From JBBRVP01 sp038246785 (GTDB taxonomy: Bacteria; Actinomycetota; Actinomycetes; Jiangellales; Jiangellaceae), in NCBI GenBank assembly GCA_038246785.1, contig JBBRVP010000040.1:1-33583 (forward strand): a DNA stretch of 33,583 nucleotides, given 5' to 3'. This document shows positions 23,901-29,626 of this stretch, one piece after another. A program made the translations under genes and the position numbers. Every line of letters starts with the position of its first letter. Position 1 is the first letter of the stretch. The notes beneath the pieces are model-generated. The model saw nothing but the letters and a program-made list of their open reading frames with translations, was not told where the DNA came from and made no database searches.

Positions 23901-24030
23901 CGAGGGACTGGCCCGCGGTCTGGCCTGGGTGGCCGGACGTTGGGACGCCCGCTTCGCTGTCGCCGAGGTGCTCCGCGACCCGGCCCGTGGCCCCGCCCTC
24001 GCCGCCGAGGAGCTCTGGTCGCCGAGTTGA
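20989..24030 (+). CDS. Large GHKL ATPase with sacsin-N-like domain
   Basis: A 1013-residue protein. The N-terminal 130 residues form a GHKL (Hsp90/histidine-kinase-type) ATP-binding domain of the sacsin N-terminal class: N-box LVELAQNAADA (Asn63), LADDGLVAANTGVPLD (81-96) in the G1 position, and glycine-rich GRFGVGFAAV (121-130). About 880 residues follow with alternating short alpha/beta elements and many Leu/Asp-rich stretches; I cannot assign domains. Proteins of this architecture have been proposed as chaperone-like or conflict-related ATPases. GTG 20989 overlaps the DUF3027 stop (GTGA). The TGA at 24028-24030 lies inside palindromic repeat copy 2, so the repeat provides the stop codon. 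It converges on the DUF2530 gene. Confidence 0.85.
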   Translation: MTAAGPVAATGPADDPYGTAALRSAVLAAWAASPARFREDANAEEDLARGGYRDRVLVELAQNAADAAARSGERGRLLLRLADDGLVAANTGVPLDRAGVEALSALRASAKRDHDPLSTAGRFGVGFAAVRAVADEVRVASGAGAVGWSLAATRAAVADVPALAGEVARRGDALPVLRLPAPAVATVPDGYATAVFLPLRDGAAEALVRSLLAALGDALLLSLPALSEVVVEADGVRRVLSAEPDGDDVVIRDDDRATRWRRVSARGPLDASLLSDRPVEERARAVWAVTVAVPVDEADRPTPLPEDLPRMLHAPTPTDEPLSLPALVIASVPLEPTRRRSAPGPLRDFVLDRAGDAYAGLVAGLPADRTVLDLVPPALAVEPVDARIGAAALERLSTAPWLLAARSSEGRSGEPPDDPPGDRLRPDTAVTVPAARGASRPAVLAEVVADLVDPAWWGHPALRRLGVAELDLAEVLDVLASRQAAPAWWRGLYAALDGADPEALAGLPVPLADGRVVRGARGTFLPSNGLPLPPEAARLLGLRLVDPAAAHVLLARLGADEADPGRLLGAPSVVAAVAAAGPDDDLETLAASVLGLVAAGAARAQEHPWLAELPLRDADGEPAPAGELVLPGSAAAQVFDPEAAVPVAADLVSRWGVEVLTRVGVLATFGLLRDADVPLDGTAEHDLDDEASWVDDVRRGLPLDTVPPVLAELAAVRDLDVVRADAWPQALRMLEADPALRAAVVGPAFALVAGRRVAVPTYAGWWIARHARLDARPPNTLRAADSDQALAGLYDAVELPGVSAALLAAVGVRTALGPELAADLVARLADPEHEVSAVSLVRLLVAVAGADPEAVPPPEAVRVPDGDRTRVVPASDAVVVDAPYWLQLDLPAPLPLPASAAPAVADLLDLPMASEVVDAAPPPGDHAAVPTSVSGLLPAAPRDYVEHDELLVAGREVDWWVHGGEVHAATLEGLARGLAWVAGRWDARFAVAEVLRDPARGPALAAEELWSPS

Positions 24031-24111
24031 TCACGTTAACGTGATCAACTCCCCGTTGACGCCTCCTGCAGGACGCGGGAAGGCGGTGTTGATCACGTTA
24101 ACGTGATCAAC
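24024..24111. repeat. Palindromic repeat family A, copies 2 and 3
   Basis: Copy 2 is a perfect 28-bp palindrome at 24024-24051 (arm GAGTTGATCACGTT). Copy 3 has a perfect 24-bp core at 24088-24111 (arm GTTGATCACGTT). The spacer 24061-24087 plus copy 3 matches 2724-2774 in reverse orientation. The pair lies exactly between the convergent GHKL and DUF2530 genes. The stop codon TGA of each gene (24028-24030 on plus, 24107-24109 on minus) falls in the palindrome arm facing it. The position suggests a bidirectional 3'-end element; its origin as a dispersed repeat is inferred. Confidence 0.88.
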
Positions 24112-24355
24112 TCGGGCGGCGCAGGCGGTCGCGGCGGCGACGGCAGTACTGCAGGCCGAGCAGGCCTAGGCCGAAGCCGGCCAGGCAGGTCCACAGCCAC
24201 CATCCTCGGCCGGCCTCGTCGAGCCGGGCGCGCTGGGTCAGCAGCACGAGGAAGGCGACTGCCCACAGCGCCGTGCCGACCGCGACCGCAGCCACGCCGT
24301 CCTGGTCCAACGGCTGCAGCTGGCCCGCCCGCGCTGGACGGTGCCGGTGGGACAT
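24107..24355 (-). CDS. DUF2530 small membrane protein
   Basis: An 82-residue protein with two transmembrane helices (VAAVAVGTALWAVAFLVLL and WWLWTCLAGFGLGLLGLQYC) joined by a short polar loop and ending in an Arg-rich tail. It matches the actinobacterial DUF2530 family (PLDQDGVAAVAVGT is characteristic); function unknown. ATG 24355 is fixed by TACCCT at 24363-24368 (minus strand), 7 nt upstream. The stop codon lies inside palindrome copy 3. It is divergent from the MDMPI-like gene with 63 bp between starts. Confidence 0.8.
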   Translation of the reverse strand: MSHRHRPARAGQLQPLDQDGVAAVAVGTALWAVAFLVLLTQRARLDEAGRGWWLWTCLAGFGLGLLGLQYCRRRRDRLRRPS

Positions 24356-24362
24356 GTGGTGC

Positions 24363-24368
24363 AGGGTA
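24363..24368 (-). promoter_or_regulatory. -10 box (TACCCT), leaderless start of DUF2530 gene
   Basis: The minus strand reads TACCCT, GCACCAC, ATG. It matches TAnnnT with a 7-nt gap to the start codon, and no Shine-Dalgarno is present. Confidence 0.5.
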
Positions 24369-24405
24369 CGGGGAGGCAGCGGCGGACACCGTCGGTGCGT
24401 AGGGG

Positions 24406-24411
24406 CACTCT
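24406..24411 (+). promoter_or_regulatory. -10-like box (CACTCT) for the MDMPI-like gene
   Basis: CACTCT is followed by GGAGGCC and ATG 24419. GGAGG here is only 2 nt from the ATG, too close for a normal ribosome binding site, so a leaderless start is the better reading. Confidence 0.35.
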
Positions 24412-24418
24412 GGAGGCC

Positions 24419-25165
24419 ATGGCTGCCTTCACCCACGACAGGTACGTCGACGCCGTACGCCGCGAGGCCACGGCGTTGCGTTCCGCCGCAAGCCCGGACA
24501 CCCTCGAGCTGGCGGTGCCCTCATGCCCCGGCTGGACGGTCCGCGAGGTCGTCGAGCACACGAGCGAGGTCTACCTGCACAAGGCGGCGTGCATGCAGCG
24601 CGGCCGCCCGCCCCAGCCCTGGCCCCCCGACAAGGGCGACGAGGCCCCCCTCGACCGCTTCGACGCCGCGCTCGCCGAGCTCCTGCACGAGCTGAGCAGC
24701 CGCGACCCGGCCGCCTTCGCCGCCGGCTGGTGGCCCTTCGACCGCAGCGTCGGCTTCTGGGGCCGGCGGATGGCGCAGGAGACGCTGGTCCACCGCGTTG
24801 ACGTCGAGCAGGCTGTCGACGGCGTCACGCCACTCGACGACGCGCTGGCCGAGGACGGAGTCGATGAGGTGCTCATCCGCTTCCTCGCCGGCGACTGGTC
24901 CGACGAGCCGGTCGCCGAGGCGGCTGGCACGGTCGTCGGCGTACGCATTCCCGGGCGGCTGTGGCGGGTCGTCCTCGAGCCGGCCGCCGTGGTGACGGTG
25001 CCCGACCCGACCTACGACCTGCCGTACGCCGCAACGGTCAGCGGCTCACCCGGCGACGTCGAGCTGTGGGCGTGGGGACGCGGCTCGGCCGACCAGTTGA
25101 CGGTCGAGGGCGATCCCGCGGCGGTGGTCGCGCTCCGTCGGCGGCTGGCAGCGGCGACCCAGTAG
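24419..25165 (+). CDS. Maleylpyruvate isomerase-family mycothiol-dependent enzyme
   Basis: A 248-residue protein of the MDMPI/DinB-like fold. The N-terminal four-helix bundle has SCPGWTVREVVEHTSEVY (about 35-52), with His47 as the first likely metal ligand. A later block around 122-135 (ETLVHRVDVEQAVDG) supplies further His/Asp ligands, and a C-terminal mixed domain carries DPAAVVALRRRLA near the end. Members use mycothiol, the actinobacterial thiol, for isomerase or S-transfer/detoxification reactions; many have unknown substrates, and maleylpyruvate is not implied here since no gentisate genes are near. Length is normal. ATG 24419 follows the CACTCT box. It is divergent from DUF2530. Confidence 0.85.
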   Translation: MAAFTHDRYVDAVRREATALRSAASPDTLELAVPSCPGWTVREVVEHTSEVYLHKAACMQRGRPPQPWPPDKGDEAPLDRFDAALAELLHELSSRDPAAFAAGWWPFDRSVGFWGRRMAQETLVHRVDVEQAVDGVTPLDDALAEDGVDEVLIRFLAGDWSDEPVAEAAGTVVGVRIPGRLWRVVLEPAAVVTVPDPTYDLPYAATVSGSPGDVELWAWGRGSADQLTVEGDPAAVVALRRRLAAATQ

Positions 25166-25307
25166 CGGGCGACCGAGTAGCGCTCCCGGCCCGCACGGCC
25201 CACTCCGCTTCGCACGGCGGACCCGCCACGCGAATCGGGCCCGAGCCCGCTGAACGTGATCGGCACCGGTGGCAGGGTGGCGGAATGGCCGGACCGGACC
25301 TATCGTT

Positions 25308-25329
25308 AGCCAGAGTAATGACTTTGGCT
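25308..25329. promoter_or_regulatory. Probable MarR operator overlapping the marR start codon
   Basis: A 22-bp imperfect inverted repeat: AGCCA at 25308-25312 with TGGCT at 25325-25329, and inner AGT with ACT, around a centre holding the ATG (25318). A TATCGT hexamer at 25301-25306 could be the -10. MarR dimers typically bind such 20-22 bp dyads at their own promoter, so autorepression of the marR-MFS operon is likely. Confidence 0.6.
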
Positions 25330-25776
25330 CACGACTCCACGCTGCTTCCGCGACCTCCGCGCGCGGCTGCGCTGGCCTCGGACCTCCGGGTCGGGGTGCT
25401 GCGGCTCGCGCGCCGGTTGCGGGCCGAGCGGCGCGACGCCTCGGTCACAGACTCCCAGCTGGCCGTCCTGTTCCTGCTCGATCGGGAGGGACCGCTGACT
25501 CCGGGCGAGCTCGCCGCCGCCGAGCGCGTCCAGCCGCCGTCGGTGACCCGCACCGCGGCGGCGCTCGAGGCAGCCACCCTCGTGCGCAGGACAGCGCACC
25601 CTACGGACGGCCGCCAGGTGTTGTTGACGCTGACCCCCGAGGGTCGCAGCGAGGTCCGCGAGACCCGCCGCCGCCGCGACGCCTGGCTCGCCCGGCGGCT
25701 GGCCGGGCTGACCGCCGAGGAGCGCCGCACGGTCGGCGACGCGGCGCGCATCCTCGCCCGGTTGGCAGCCTCGTGA
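25318..25776 (+). CDS. MarR-family transcriptional regulator
   Basis: A 152-residue winged-helix regulator of normal MarR length. It has helix 1 around LRVGVLRLARRLRAER, DNA-binding helices in TPGELAAAERVQPPSVTRTA, and the wing in TAHPTDGRQVLLTLTPEGR (D-x-R signature DGRQ). It presumably represses the overlapping MFS exporter gene until a small ligand binds. ATG 25318 is chosen because it sits in the centre of the operator dyad and gives the usual N-terminus; ATG 25285 is in frame and possible. The stop overlaps the GTG of the MFS gene (GTGA), giving tight translational coupling. Confidence 0.9.
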   Translation: MTLAHDSTLLPRPPRAAALASDLRVGVLRLARRLRAERRDASVTDSQLAVLFLLDREGPLTPGELAAAERVQPPSVTRTAAALEAATLVRRTAHPTDGRQVLLTLTPEGRSEVRETRRRRDAWLARRLAGLTAEERRTVGDAARILARLAAS

Positions 25777-27077
25777 GTCCCACGTTCAGCTCGCTTCGCG
25801 TCCGCAACTACCGGCTCTACAGCTCCGGCATGGTGGTGTCCAACGTCGGCACCTGGATGCAGCGGGTCGCCCAGGACTGGCTCGTCCTGCAGCTCAGCGG
25901 CGGCGACGGCGTCGCGCTCGGCATCACGACCGCGTTGCAGTTCCTGCCGATGGCCCTGGTCAGCCCGTGGGGCGGCGCGCTGGCCGACCGGCTGCCCAAA
26001 CGCGGGCTGCTGATGGCCACCAACACCGCCATGGCCGCGCTGGCAGTGCTGCTCGGCGTTCTCGACCTCACCGGCGTCGTGGAGGTCTGGCAGGTCTACG
26101 TACTCGCGTTCGGTCTCGGCACGGCTGCCGCGCTCGACAACCCCGCCCGGCAGGCCTTCGTCTCCGAGCTGGTCGGCGCCGAGGACCTTCCCAACGCGGT
26201 CGGGCTCAACAGCGCGTCGTTCAACGCCGCCCGCATGGTCGGTCCGGGGCTGGCCGGGTTGCTCATCGTGCTGGTCGGCACCGGACCGGTGTTCCTGCTC
26301 AACGCGCTGACGTTCCTCGGCCCACTCGTGGCGCTGCGCATGATGCGCCCCGCCGAGCTGCGCCCGTCGCCCCCCAGCGGCGGGGGAGGTGGCCGGGTGA
26401 GGGAGGGCCTGCGCTACGTACGCGGGCGACCCGACGTCGTCCTCGTGCTCGCGCTGCTCTTCGTCGTCGGCACGTTCGGGCTCAACTTCCAGATGACGAC
26501 CGCACTCGTCGCAACCCAGGTCTTCGGCAAGGGCGCCGGCGAATACGGCCTGCTCGGCTCCATCCTCGCGGTCGGCTCGCTGACCGGCTCGCTGCTCGCC
26601 GCTCGGCGCGGCCGGCCACGCCGGCGCCTCGTCATCGAGGCGGCCCTCGTCTTCGCGGTTCTCGAGGTCGCCGCCGGGCTGATGCCGACGTACCCATCGT
26701 TCGCACTCTCCCTCGTGCCGGTCGGCGTGGCGGCGCTGACGTTCGTCACCGCGGCCAACGCCTCGGTGCAGCTGGCCGTCGCGCCGGCGATGCGCGGCCG
26801 CGTCATGGCGCTCTACCTCATGGTGTTCATGGGCGGTACGCCGTTGGGGGCACCCGTCATCGGCTGGGTCGGGCAGACGTTCGGCGCCCGATGGACCCTC
26901 GTCGGCGGCGGCCTGCTCACCCTCGCCGGCACCCTGCTCGCCACTCTGGTGACGATGCGCCGGCAGGGCATCGTCGTCCGCCCGCACCTGCGGCCCCGGC
27001 CGCACTTCGAGGCACTCGGCCCGGACGAGCTCGAGCCCACGGCGGCGAGCGGGCCGCGCGTGGTCCCGACCGGCTGA
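25773..27077 (+). CDS. MFS transporter, enterobactin-exporter-like (MFS_3 type)
   Basis: A 434-residue, roughly 12-helix membrane protein resembling the EntS/MFS_3 group: start SPTFSSLRVRNYRLYSSG, then NVGTWMQRVAQDWLVLQLS, ADRLPKRGLLMATN (loop 2-3 motif), DNPARQAFVSELVG, and NSASFNAARMVGPGLAGLL. These segments are diagnostic for the group. Members export siderophores or drugs; the substrate here is unknown. GTG 25773 overlaps the marR stop (GTGA), so it is the regulated target. thpR follows after 3 nt. A Gly-rich linker (SPPSGGGGGRVREG) lies in the central cytoplasmic loop. Confidence 0.9.
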   Translation: MSPTFSSLRVRNYRLYSSGMVVSNVGTWMQRVAQDWLVLQLSGGDGVALGITTALQFLPMALVSPWGGALADRLPKRGLLMATNTAMAALAVLLGVLDLTGVVEVWQVYVLAFGLGTAAALDNPARQAFVSELVGAEDLPNAVGLNSASFNAARMVGPGLAGLLIVLVGTGPVFLLNALTFLGPLVALRMMRPAELRPSPPSGGGGGRVREGLRYVRGRPDVVLVLALLFVVGTFGLNFQMTTALVATQVFGKGAGEYGLLGSILAVGSLTGSLLAARRGRPRRRLVIEAALVFAVLEVAAGLMPTYPSFALSLVPVGVAALTFVTAANASVQLAVAPAMRGRVMALYLMVFMGGTPLGAPVIGWVGQTFGARWTLVGGGLLTLAGTLLATLVTMRRQGIVVRPHLRPRPHFEALGPDELEPTAASGPRVVPTG

Positions 27078-27080
27078 CCC

Positions 27081-27626
27081 GTGCGGCTCTTCGTCGCGGT
27101 CACCCCGCCGCCGGAGGCGCTCGCTCACCTTGTCGCCGCTGCCCAGACGCTCCGCCCGCTGGGCGGCGACGACGTGCGCTGGCCGCCTCCCGAGCGCTGG
27201 CACGTGACGCTCGCCTTTCTCGGCGAGGTACCCGAGCAGCGCGTCGCCACCCTGCACGCGGCACTCGGCGAAGCGCTCGGTCCGTGTACCCCGGTGGCGC
27301 TCGCCCTGCGCGGCGGCGGCTCCTTCGGCCGCGGGATCCTCTGGGTCGGGGTCGAAGGCGACCTGCCGGTGCTGGAACGCGCGGCTCGCGCGGCCGCCCG
27401 GGCGGCCCGCGCCGCACGTGTGCCGGTCGAGCGCCGGCCCTTCCGGCCGCACCTGACACTGGCCCGCAGCAAGGGGCGCGGCGATGTCCGCGACGTCGTC
27501 GCGGCCCTGCGGGAGTACGTCGGCCCGCCATGGACCGCCGTGCAGGCGGAGCTCGTACGCAGTCGGCTCGGCGCCCGCCCGCAGCACGACGTCGTGGCCG
27601 TACTGCCGTTCGGGGGCGGCGGTTAG
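27081..27626 (+). CDS. thpR: RNA 2',3'-cyclic phosphodiesterase (2'-5' RNA ligase family)
   Basis: A 181-residue 2H phosphoesterase. The two catalytic HxTx motifs are HVTL at 41-44 and HLTL at 124-127, at the spacing usual for ThpR/LigT. The start VRLFVAVTPP also fits the family. Such enzymes open 2',3'-cyclic phosphate RNA ends to 2'-phosphates in vitro; the cellular substrate is unclear. GTG 27081 follows the MFS stop by 3 nt, so it is the third gene of the marR operon. Its TAG stop (27624-27626) is part of the TAGCCT box of the next small ORF. Confidence 0.9.
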   Translation: MRLFVAVTPPPEALAHLVAAAQTLRPLGGDDVRWPPPERWHVTLAFLGEVPEQRVATLHAALGEALGPCTPVALALRGGGSFGRGILWVGVEGDLPVLERAARAAARAARAARVPVERRPFRPHLTLARSKGRGDVRDVVAALREYVGPPWTAVQAELVRSRLGARPQHDVVAVLPFGGGG

Positions 27627-27629
27627 CCT
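27624..27629 (+). promoter_or_regulatory. -10 box (TAGCCT) for the 29-aa membrane microprotein
   Basis: TAGCCT overlaps the thpR stop codon and is followed by 6 nt and GTG 27636. The geometry equals the other leaderless starts in this window. Confidence 0.45.
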
Positions 27630-27635
27630 GCCGAG

Positions 27636-27725
27636 GTGGACCCCCGTACCCGTCGCTGGATCACTCTCGGCGTGCTGGGTGTCCTGCTCCTCGCCGTGGT
27701 CGTGTCCAGCCTGCTGAAGCGGTGA
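27636..27725 (+). CDS. 29-residue single-helix membrane microprotein
   Basis: A complete ORF of 30 codons (GTG to TGA) encoding a basic N-terminus VDPRTRRW, one uninterrupted hydrophobic helix (ITLGVLGVLLLAVVVSSLL) and a C-terminal Lys-Arg. The charge pattern and the helix length of about 19 residues are what a membrane-inserted microprotein needs. TAGCCT lies 6 nt before the GTG. I do not recognise it. It could be a regulator of a membrane protein such as the upstream MFS exporter, but that is a guess. Chance hydrophobic ORFs are less likely given the promoter spacing. Confidence 0.55.
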   Translation: MDPRTRRWITLGVLGVLLLAVVVSSLLKR

Positions 27726-27728
27726 GGA

Positions 27729-27798
27729 GAAGCCGGCGTCGGTGAATGGACCGTCTGGTGTCGCTGCCGCTCCGCGACGTCTCCGAGCAGCCGGCTTC
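27729..27798. repeat. 70-bp structured inverted repeat
   Basis: GAAGCCGGC (27729-27737) and its exact reverse complement (27790-27798) enclose 52 bp, which contain further complementary arms (GCTC with GAGC, CGGT with ACCG on the minus strand). Transcribed, this would form a multi-branched stem. It directly follows the microprotein stop and may be its terminator. It is not a tRNA (see rejected items). Confidence 0.45.
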
Positions 27799-27908
27799 GC
27801 CTCCGGTCGCAGGCGCGGGGCACGGCTCGACGCGAGTGGTCGCTCCTCGCCGACCCCGTACCATTCGCACGCGAGTCAGTCTTCGGGGAAGGGCGGGGGA
27901 CCCAAAAG

Positions 27909-28064
27909 CGTGTTGACGCCGGGCGGAGTCTCGTATGCGGGAGACCCGAGCAGATCCGTCGGCTCGTCGTCGCCATCCGCAGCGCCATCGGGATCGAGGC
28001 ACTGGTCTGGTTGACCGACGTCGCCGGCCTCTCGCGCCAGGAGTCGGTCGACCCGATGCTTTAG
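27909..28064 (+). pseudogene. Remnant of a TetR-type regulator C-terminus
   Basis: An open frame without a start encodes PEQIRRLVVAIRSAIGIEAL, followed by VWLTDVAGLSRQESVDPML and TAG (28062-28064). This resembles the end of TetR/AcrR-family ligand-binding domains in actinobacteria, where the helix would continue for some 15-20 more residues. No DNA-binding domain or start codon is found upstream in any frame, so this looks like a decayed fragment. The resemblance is from memory of the motif, not a search. Confidence 0.35.
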
Positions 28065-28125
28065 TCCGCGCGGTCCCTGCTGTCGGCAGCCCTGCATGAC
28101 CACCCGCCCAGCCCCGCCCCGCGGC

Positions 28126-28180
28126 GATCAAGGAGAAGACCACGTTTACAGCGGCGCTGAACGTGGTCTTCTCCTTGATC
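28126..28180. terminator. Perfect 21-bp hairpin (family D)
   Basis: The left arm at 28126-28146 starts GATCAAGGAGAAGACC and ends CACGTT; the right arm 28160-28180 is its exact reverse complement. The 13-nt loop itself holds CAGC/GCTG, so the stem can extend further. There is no flanking T-tract. It lies upstream of the 3' end of the minus-strand tmsB gene and downstream of the plus-strand genes, so it can serve both directions. The AT-rich, purine-biased arm is unlike the surrounding sequence. Confidence 0.65.
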
Positions 28181-28184
28181 AACT

Positions 28185-28276
28185 GGCGTTTGCGGGGCAG
28201 CGGTGTCGGCAGGGGTGGCGTTGCGGGGCAGCGGGGTCGGCAGCGGCGTTGCGGGGCCACGGGGTCGGCAGGGGTT
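28185..28276. repeat. Three imperfect ~30-bp tandem repeats
   Basis: Units begin at 28185, 28217 and 28245, each based on GGCGTTGCGGGGCAGCGGGG followed by TCGGCAG. Unit 1 has one extra T and a G-to-T change, and unit 3 has CCAC for CAGC. A degenerate G-rich tail (GGGGTTGGAGGG twice) continues to about 28310. No reading frame is conserved across the units. It lies immediately next to the hairpin at 28126-28180. Confidence 0.6.
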
Positions 28277-28336
28277 GGAGGGTGGACAGGGCCGGAGGGG
28301 TTGGAGGGCGGACGAGGTCGGGAAGCGGGCCGCAGG

Positions 28337-29626
28337 TCAGGACAGCCAGTCCGGCCGCAGGCCAAAGCCGGAGGACCCGTCGGCACCGAGCCGCACCGCC
28401 AGCACCTGGTGCAGCTGGACGACGTCGCGCTCGAAGCCGAGCCGGGATCCAGCCAGGTAGAGCCCCCACACCCGTGCCGTCGCCTCGCCGACCTCGGCCA
28501 CGCAGGCGTCCCAGTGCTCGACGAGGTTGGCGCACCAGGCTCGCAGGGTCAGCGCGTAGTGCTCCCGGAGGTTCTCCTCGTGCCGCACCTCGAGACCGGC
28601 GTCCTGCGCCTCGGTGATGATGCGGCCGGACCCGGTGAGCTCCCCGTCGGGGAAGACGTATCGGTCGATGAACGCGCCGGTGGGCTGGCGGCCGTTGGTG
28701 GGCCTGGTGATGCAGTGGTTGAGCAGCCGGCCCTCCGGGCGCAGCCGGTCGCGCAGGAAGCGGAAGTACGCGGGGTAGTTGCGCACGCCGACGTGCTCGG
28801 TGAGTCCGATCGAGCTGATCGCGTCGTAGGGCTCGGGCGGCACCGCGCGGTAGTCGAGGTGGCGGACCTCTGCCCGGCCGCCGAGGCCGGCGTGTTCGAT
28901 CGCCTCCTGCGCCCAGCGCGCCTGCTGGCGGGACAGCGTGACGCCGAGCGCCGTGACGCCGTACTCCCGTGCCGCGTGCATGACCATCCCGCCCCAGCCG
29001 CATCCGACGTCGAGCAGCCGCATACCGGGGCGCAGGGCGAGCTTGCGGGCGACGAGGTCGAACTTCTCCTCCTGCGCCTCCTCCAGGCTGGCGCCCACCT
29101 TGGGGAAGACGGCGCAGGTGTAGGCTATCGACGGGCCGAGCACGTGCTCGTAGAACCGGTTGGACACGTCGTAGTGGTGCGCGATGGCCTCCGCGTCGCG
29201 TCGCCGCGAGTGCCGGACTCCCTCGAGGACCCGGCGCCAGCGGGGCAGCGCCTCCTGCGCCGGCGTCGGCGGCGGCCGCAGCTGCGTCCAGCCGAGAGAG
29301 CGGCCGATCCGCACCGCCTCGGCCGCCGTCGGTCGGCGTACCCGGACCCCGTCCTGCAGCAGCCGCAGCGCCTCGTAGGGATCGCCGGGGTGCACCCCGT
29401 GCAGTTCCAGCCCGCCGGTGAGGTAGGCCCGGGCCAGCCCGAGGTCGCCGGGCGCGGTGGCGAGAAAGGCCACCGCCTCCGGCGAGGCGACGTGCAGGCG
29501 GATGCCCGACTCCACCGGCCCGGTGGCGCTGCCGTCGAAGGCGGTCAGCCGGACCGGGAGCGTCCCGGCGGTCAGCGTCTCCACGATCTCGGCGATCCGC
29601 CACGTGCCGTCACTCGTGCTCGTCAT
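28337..29626 (-). CDS. tmsB: SAM-dependent fatty acid methyltransferase (CFA-synthase family, TmsB/BfaB)
   Basis: A 429-residue member of the cyclopropane-fatty-acid synthase family. An N-terminal lipid-binding part (LARAYLTGGLELHGVHPGDP) precedes IAHHYDVSNRFYEHVLG (148-164), YTCAVF with the conserved Cys171, SAM motif I LLDVGCGWGG (204-213), and SIGLTEHVG with the conserved Glu. Being coupled to an FAD oxidoreductase identifies the 10-methyl branched-chain (tuberculostearic-type) route. The enzyme methylates the double bond of oleoyl chains in phospholipids to a 10-methylene product, which the partner reduces. ATG 29626 overlaps the tmsA stop (ATGA). An independent cyclopropane synthase function is the less likely alternative. 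Also known as bfaB. Confidence 0.87.
   Translation of the reverse strand: MTSTSDGTWRIAEIVETLTAGTLPVRLTAFDGSATGPVESGIRLHVASPEAVAFLATAPGDLGLARAYLTGGLELHGVHPGDPYEALRLLQDGVRVRRPTAAEAVRIGRSLGWTQLRPPPTPAQEALPRWRRVLEGVRHSRRRDAEAIAHHYDVSNRFYEHVLGPSIAYTCAVFPKVGASLEEAQEEKFDLVARKLALRPGMRLLDVGCGWGGMVMHAAREYGVTALGVTLSRQQARWAQEAIEHAGLGGRAEVRHLDYRAVPPEPYDAISSIGLTEHVGVRNYPAYFRFLRDRLRPEGRLLNHCITRPTNGRQPTGAFIDRYVFPDGELTGSGRIITEAQDAGLEVRHEENLREHYALTLRAWCANLVEHWDACVAEVGEATARVWGLYLAGSRLGFERDVVQLHQVLAVRLGADGSSGFGLRPDWLS

Noticed and set aside
27720..27800. tRNA-like sequence on the minus strand
   Set aside because: A stem resembling an acceptor and two small arms exist, but there is no T-loop GTTCRA motif, no proper anticodon arm and the length is wrong. 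Kept only as a structured inverted repeat.
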